Source of the DNA: Ruminococcus sp. UBA3280
GTDB lineage: Bacteria > Bacillota > Clostridia > Oscillospirales > Ruminococcaceae
DNA length: 9,045 nt
Direction of reading: 5' to 3'
Assembly (NCBI GenBank): GCA_002362175.1
Contig: DETU01000084.1
Location: 1 to 9,045 of the forward strand
The notes below the pieces were generated by a model. The model saw only the letters and a program-made list of their open reading frames with translations, did not search any database and had not been told where the DNA came from. Position 1 is the stretch's first letter. Every line of letters begins with the position of its first letter. The position numbers were made by a program, and so were the translations under genes. This document shows positions 6,059-9,045 of the stretch, piece after piece.

Positions 6059-6952
6059 TTACTTTTCGGAAAGTCCGAAACTCCTGATTAAGTTTTCACG
6101 GTTACGCCAGTCCTCTTTTACTTTTACCCAACATTTAAGGTTGACCTGAATCTGAAAGAAATCCTCAAGTTCCATACGTGCCATGGTGGAGGCTTTTTTC
6201 AGCATTGCACCGCCCTTGCCGATAATTATACCCTTATGTGATTCCTTTTCACAGTAAATGACCGCAGAAATATCAAGTATATCCTTGTCGTCACGTTCCG
6301 TCATCTGTTCGACTCCTACAGCAATACCGTGCGGTACTTCGTCTTTGAGAAGCATGAGAAGCTTTTCACGTATCATTTCACCAGCAAGTACTTTTTCAGG
6401 CTGGTCGGTAATCATATCGTCGGGGAAAAAGTGAACGGATTCCTCCGAAAGCTTTATAATTTCGTCAATGACTATATCAACGCCGTTTCCCTCTGTAACG
6501 CTTACAGGCACAACCGCCTGACACTTTATCTGTGAAGTAAGTGACGATATAAGAGGAGCAAGTTCGTCCATACTTTTCAGCAGGTCAATTTTGTTAAAAA
6601 CAAGTATAACAGGCATTTTTGACTCATTCATTGATTTGAGCAGATTAATTTCCTGCTCATTGATTTTCTTTGTGCAGTCCATTACAAAAACAACGGCATC
6701 AATATCGCTTACCGATTCTTTCACGGTATTAAGCATATGTTCGCTTAATTTGTTGACAGGCTTGTGAAGTCCGGGGGTATCAAAAAATACAAGCTGAACG
6801 TCATCAATATTTTTTATACCTGTAATGCGTGTACGTGTTGTCTGCGGTTTGTTGCTGACAGACGCTATTTTTTCACCTACAATGGCGTTCAGCAGTGAAG
6901 ATTTTCCTGCATTGGTTCTTCCTGCAATGGTAACAAAAGCGGTTCTGGACAT
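6059..6952 (-). CDS. era: GTPase Era
   Basis: Era is an essential-type GTPase that binds the 3' end of 16S rRNA and assists 30S maturation. The 297-residue protein has G1 GRTNAGKS at 11-18 (GxxxxGKS intact, although most homologues read GRPNVGKS), PQTTR at 36-40 in switch I, G3 DTPG at 58-61, G4 NKID at 120-123 and a G5-like SVTEG from 151. The C-terminal KH domain carries GKGG at 245-248 and ends in the family's WVKVKEDWRN. ATG 6952 shares one base with the ybeY stop (TGATG), and a strong AGGAGG lies 10 nt upstream inside ybeY, so the two are translationally coupled. Direct coupling to ybeY, another 16S maturation factor, fits a shared role. Confidence 0.97.
   Translation of the reverse strand: MSRTAFVTIAGRTNAGKSSLLNAIVGEKIASVSNKPQTTRTRITGIKNIDDVQLVFFDTPGLHKPVNKLSEHMLNTVKESVSDIDAVVFVMDCTKKINEQEINLLKSMNESKMPVILVFNKIDLLKSMDELAPLISSLTSQIKCQAVVPVSVTEGNGVDIVIDEIIKLSEESVHFFPDDMITDQPEKVLAGEMIREKLLMLLKDEVPHGIAVGVEQMTERDDKDILDISAVIYCEKESHKGIIIGKGGAMLKKASTMARMELEDFFQIQVNLKCWVKVKEDWRNRENLIRSFGLSEK
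6064..6080 (-). repeat. Hairpin at the era 3' end, upstream of recO
   Basis: TTTCGGA and TCCGAAA form a perfect 7-bp inverted repeat with a CTT loop within the last codons of era. It lies between an AGGAG (6085-6081) and the recO ATG (6049). AATATTTTTTA follows, but the U-run is too far from the stem for a good terminator. A role in spacing the recO ribosome site is speculative. Confidence 0.4.
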
Positions 6953-7464
6953 CAGCCGTTATCCTCCTGTACCACAAAAGTAGCATCTCTTGAAATTCCG
7001 AGTTTTTCAAGCACGGATTCTTCCTTTTCACGCATGATTCGCTGGTCAAGCTGACTGGTTTCGTGGTCATAGCCGAGCAGGTGGAGCATGGAATGAACTG
7101 TAAGGAATCCTACTTCACGTTCAAGCGAGTGACCGTAATTCTGTGCCTGTTTTACTGCTGTTTCAAGAGAAATAACAACATCACCGAGCTGAACAGCATT
7201 TGTTTCGGGATTAAGTTCAACCGTACCGTCCTCACTTGTAAGAGGGAATGAAAGTACGTCTGTAACACTGTCTTTATTTCTGTATATTTTGTTGAGATTC
7301 TTTATTTCGCTGTTGCTTACAAAAGAAACGCTGACTTCCGCATCTCTGCCGAATTTTTCGGTTGCAAGAACTGCCTGACAACATCTTCTTATAAGAAGTC
7401 TAATTCCGACGGGAACTTTCACCTCTGTCTGATTATTTTTTACATAAACCTTTAATTTAGCCAT
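6952..7464 (-). CDS. ybeY: Endoribonuclease/rRNA maturation factor YbeY
   Basis: YbeY is a zinc-dependent protein of UPF0054 involved in 16S rRNA 3' processing and ribosome quality control. The 170-residue protein carries the signature H-x3-H-x5-H as HSMLHLLGYDH, with metal ligands His124, His128 and His134. The upstream SVTDVLSFP motif (66-74) and GDVVIS (94-99) are also typical. The start ATG 7464 overlaps the last 8 nt of phoH, with GGGAG 10 nt upstream. The gene shares one base with era downstream. In Bacillus-type genomes pgpH, dgkA and cdd often lie around this gene; here all are missing. Confidence 0.96.
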   Translation of the reverse strand: MAKLKVYVKNNQTEVKVPVGIRLLIRRCCQAVLATEKFGRDAEVSVSFVSNSEIKNLNKIYRNKDSVTDVLSFPLTSEDGTVELNPETNAVQLGDVVISLETAVKQAQNYGHSLEREVGFLTVHSMLHLLGYDHETSQLDQRIMREKEESVLEKLGISRDATFVVQEDNG

Positions 7465-8428
7465 GATTTCTCATTCTCCCTTCATTATACTTTTCATATG
7501 CCTTTATAATATCCTGTACAAGTCTGTGGCGTACCACGTCCTTGTCGGTAAATCTGTGAATTTCTATTCCTTCAATGCCGTTGAGAACTTTCACAGCCTC
7601 AACAAGTCCCGACTTTCTTGTATCAGGAAGGTCAATCTGTGTTATATCGCCTGTAATAACCATTCTGCTCTCATTTCCGAGACGTGTGAGAAACATCTTT
7701 ATCTGTTCGGACGTTGTATTCTGTGCCTCGTCAAGAATAATGAAAGCTTCGTCAAGAGTTCTTCCACGCATATAGGCAAGAGGTGCAACTTCAATAATCC
7801 CCTTTTCCATATACCGTGCAAAATTTTCAGCTCCGAACATATCAAAAAGAGCGTCATAGAGCGGTCTGAGATAAGGGTCAACCTTATCCTGCAAATCACC
7901 CGGAAGAAAACCGAGTTTTTCACCTGCTTCAACAGCGGGACGTGTAAGAATAATCTTCTTAACCTTATGTTCACGGAAAGCCTTTACAGCCATGGCGACC
8001 GCAAGATATGTCTTGCCCGTTCCTGCCGGTCCTATTCCGAGAACAATGGTATTTTCCTTTATTGCGTCAACATAGCGTTTCTGTCCGACTGTTCTTGCCC
8101 TCAGAATTTTTCCCGAAGCAGTAAGACATATTCCGTCACCTTTCAGTTCTTCAAGCTGTTCAATCGCACCGTCCGATGCCATTGAAGTAACATAACGTAC
8201 AGTCTGCTCACTTAGTGTCTGTCCGCCCGACGACATTTTTATAAGAATCTTAACCGCCTTTTCAGCTTCGGATATATTCTTTTCATCTCCGATTATTTTA
8301 ATGACACCGTCCCTGCTCACAACGGCAACATTGTATTCTTTTTGAATACGGCTTATATTGCCGTCAAGTCTGCCGAAAAGTTCTGAAATCTGTTCCTGAT
8401 TTTCAATTGGTATAATTTTTTCCGCCAT
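7457..8428 (-). CDS. phoH: PhoH-family ATPase
   Basis: This PhoH/YbeZ-type P-loop ATPase, normally encoded beside ybeY, is thought to act on RNA. The chosen start gives 323 residues, with an N-terminal KH-like region (about 5-65) followed by the ATPase. Numbered from this start, Walker A is GPAGTGKT at 133-140, Walker B is ILDEAQN with Asp233-Glu234, TGD is at 259-261, and a C-terminal RHRLVQDIIKAYE helix follows. ATG 8428 is preferred because GGAGA lies 7 nt upstream and family similarity begins there. An upstream in-frame start at 8500 would overlap the CYTH gene by 47 nt and lacks support. The last 8 nt overlap ybeY, consistent with coupled expression. Confidence 0.95.
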   Translation of the reverse strand: MAEKIIPIENQEQISELFGRLDGNISRIQKEYNVAVVSRDGVIKIIGDEKNISEAEKAVKILIKMSSGGQTLSEQTVRYVTSMASDGAIEQLEELKGDGICLTASGKILRARTVGQKRYVDAIKENTIVLGIGPAGTGKTYLAVAMAVKAFREHKVKKIILTRPAVEAGEKLGFLPGDLQDKVDPYLRPLYDALFDMFGAENFARYMEKGIIEVAPLAYMRGRTLDEAFIILDEAQNTTSEQIKMFLTRLGNESRMVITGDITQIDLPDTRKSGLVEAVKVLNGIEGIEIHRFTDKDVVRHRLVQDIIKAYEKYNEGRMRNHG

Positions 8429-8435
8429 CGAAAAA

Positions 8436-8440
8436 TCTCC
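8436..8440 (-). promoter_or_regulatory. phoH ribosome binding site (decides the start)
   Basis: GGAGA lies 7 nt before ATG 8428. Neither upstream in-frame candidate (8452 or 8500) has a comparable site, so the shorter phoH is preferred. Confidence 0.75.
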
Positions 8441-8453
8441 GTTTCTGTGCATT

Positions 8454-8960
8454 TTACATATACTGTTCAGGAAATGCCTCCGCAGTTGCGAGAGAAGCAT
8501 TTGAATAATCCGAATCGCCCGTAACTTCCTTTAATACCGTAACATTGTCGGGAAAAATAATTTCCTGTTTTTCGGAACCAAGTTCCAGTTCCATAATCGC
8601 AAGACTGTCTGAAAACGGATATACATCAAGTTCAAAAAGCTGATTCTTATAATCAAAACAATATCTCACCTTATTTATAGGCGAATAATCCTCACAAGCC
8701 TGAACAATCAGACGGTTATATTCGGATTCATCAATTTCATACTCCATTTCCTTACGTGTAACCGCTGTGATAAAAAGCTTTTCCGTATAAGTATATATGA
8801 TATTTTCACCGTCATCTATACGTCTTACTCTGCGTTGAGCATTATTTTCACCGTTTTTCAGATAAGTCTGAATAATAATGATTTTCCTTTTGACATCAAG
8901 AGTGTCAGTATCAGGCAGTTTTACAAGAAATTTTCTTTCAATTTCATATCCTTTAATCAT
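8454..8960 (-). CDS. CYTH-domain protein, probable triphosphate tunnel metalloenzyme
   Basis: The 168-residue protein is built of a single CYTH domain. The N-terminal signature EIERKFLV (6-13) supplies the ExExK metal-binding motif (Glu6, Glu8, Lys10). Further paired charged residues follow in the order expected of tunnel strands: QRRVRRI (42-48), TYTEK (57-61), KEMEYEID (70-77), KVRY (97-100), ELDVY (110-114) and MELELG (123-128). Bacterial members commonly hydrolyse inorganic tripolyphosphate, and some act on other triphosphates; the true substrate is not shown here. ATG 8960 is chosen because GGAGA lies 8 nt upstream and the domain starts at once. A longer frame from 9017 would add 19 residues of AT-rich sequence with no domain match. 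It lies 25 nt before phoH and is probably the first gene of this operon. Confidence 0.88.
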   Translation of the reverse strand: MIKGYEIERKFLVKLPDTDTLDVKRKIIIIQTYLKNGENNAQRRVRRIDDGENIIYTYTEKLFITAVTRKEMEYEIDESEYNRLIVQACEDYSPINKVRYCFDYKNQLFELDVYPFSDSLAIMELELGSEKQEIIFPDNVTVLKEVTGDSDYSNASLATAEAFPEQYM

Positions 8961-8968
8961 ATTAACTT

Positions 8969-8973
8969 TCTCC
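8969..8973 (-). promoter_or_regulatory. CYTH gene ribosome binding site (decides the start)
   Basis: GGAGA lies 8 nt before ATG 8960, directly ahead of the EIERKF signature. This supports the short form over an in-frame start at 9017. Confidence 0.75.
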
Positions 8974-9027
8974 GTAACCGAAAATTTATAATATTTTAAA
9001 ATAACAGCAAAATCCACTGCATAATAT

Positions 9028-9033
9028 ATTATA
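9028..9033 (-). promoter_or_regulatory. Possible -10 element upstream of the CYTH gene
   Basis: A perfect TATAAT occurs on the minus strand about 70 nt before the CYTH start codon, in AT-rich sequence. A matching -35 would fall near 9051-9056, outside the window, so this cannot be confirmed. The site would suit a promoter for the CYTH-phoH-ybeY-era-recO-mutS2 run. Confidence 0.35.
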
Positions 9034-9045
9034 CAACTTTTTTTG

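Noticed and set aside
6873..7070. Alternative minus-strand frame overlapping ybeY and era
   Set aside because: It is out of frame with both genes, which are intact, so there is no evidence of a frameshift.
7463..8185. Plus-strand open frame of 240 codons
   Set aside because: It is antisense to phoH, which has intact Walker motifs. The translation is rich in Cys, Ser and Asn without domain motifs, typical of a shadow frame.
8429..8500. Longer phoH N-terminus starting at 8500
   Set aside because: It overlaps the CYTH gene by 47 nt, and the extra residues do not fit the family, whereas ATG 8428 has a good SD.
1..9045. CRISPR arrays, tRNA/rRNA genes, insertion sequences, phage or toxin-antitoxin genes
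   Set aside because: I saw no regularly spaced direct repeats, no tRNA-like cloverleaf and no transposase or integrase motifs. Every long frame is a housekeeping or polyamine gene apart from the small hypothetical protein.

Overview
All genes in this window lie on the minus strand, so transcription runs from about 9045 down to 1. The layout is dense, with short or overlapping gene junctions and good Shine-Dalgarno sites. Moderately low GC and gene families arranged as in Firmicutes suggest a member of the Clostridia, possibly Ruminococcus-like. That placement is an inference from gene content and style, not a search result.

Region A (about 9045 to 2684) is a housekeeping RNA/DNA-maintenance gene run. 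In transcription order it holds a CYTH-domain protein, phoH, ybeY, era, recO, mutS2 and an unrecognised 70-residue protein. Gaps are 25 nt or less, and three genes are joined by overlaps (phoH/ybeY by 8 nt, ybeY/era by 1 nt), so one operon is likely. YbeY and Era both act in ribosome/rRNA maturation, PhoH is a predicted RNA-linked ATPase, RecO serves recombinational repair, and MutS2 is a MutS/Smr protein of recombination or ribosome rescue. The dgkA, cdd, pgpH and yqfD genes often interleaved here in Bacillus-type genomes are absent.

Region B (2683 to 2312) is a 372-nt intergenic stretch and the most interesting part. It has a near-consensus sigma-A promoter (TTGACA, 17 nt, TAAAAT), a roughly 300-nt leader rich in hairpins, and a strong intrinsic terminator whose U-tract ends about 25 nt before the speD start codon. 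A terminator between a promoter and its only nearby gene is the classic layout of transcription attenuation or a riboswitch. I do not recognise the leader as any riboswitch or T-box class I know.

Region C (2311 to 1) is a polyamine cassette. speD encodes a pyruvoyl S-adenosylmethionine decarboxylase of the long, E. coli-like type, and it overlaps a PLP-dependent Orn/Lys/Arg decarboxylase (probably SpeA). Together they would supply decarboxylated SAM and the diamine/agmatine branch for spermidine synthesis. speE and speB are not in the window. A further gene with a hydrophobic N-terminus begins at 78 and runs off the left edge.

No tRNA, rRNA, CRISPR array, insertion sequence or phage gene was seen.
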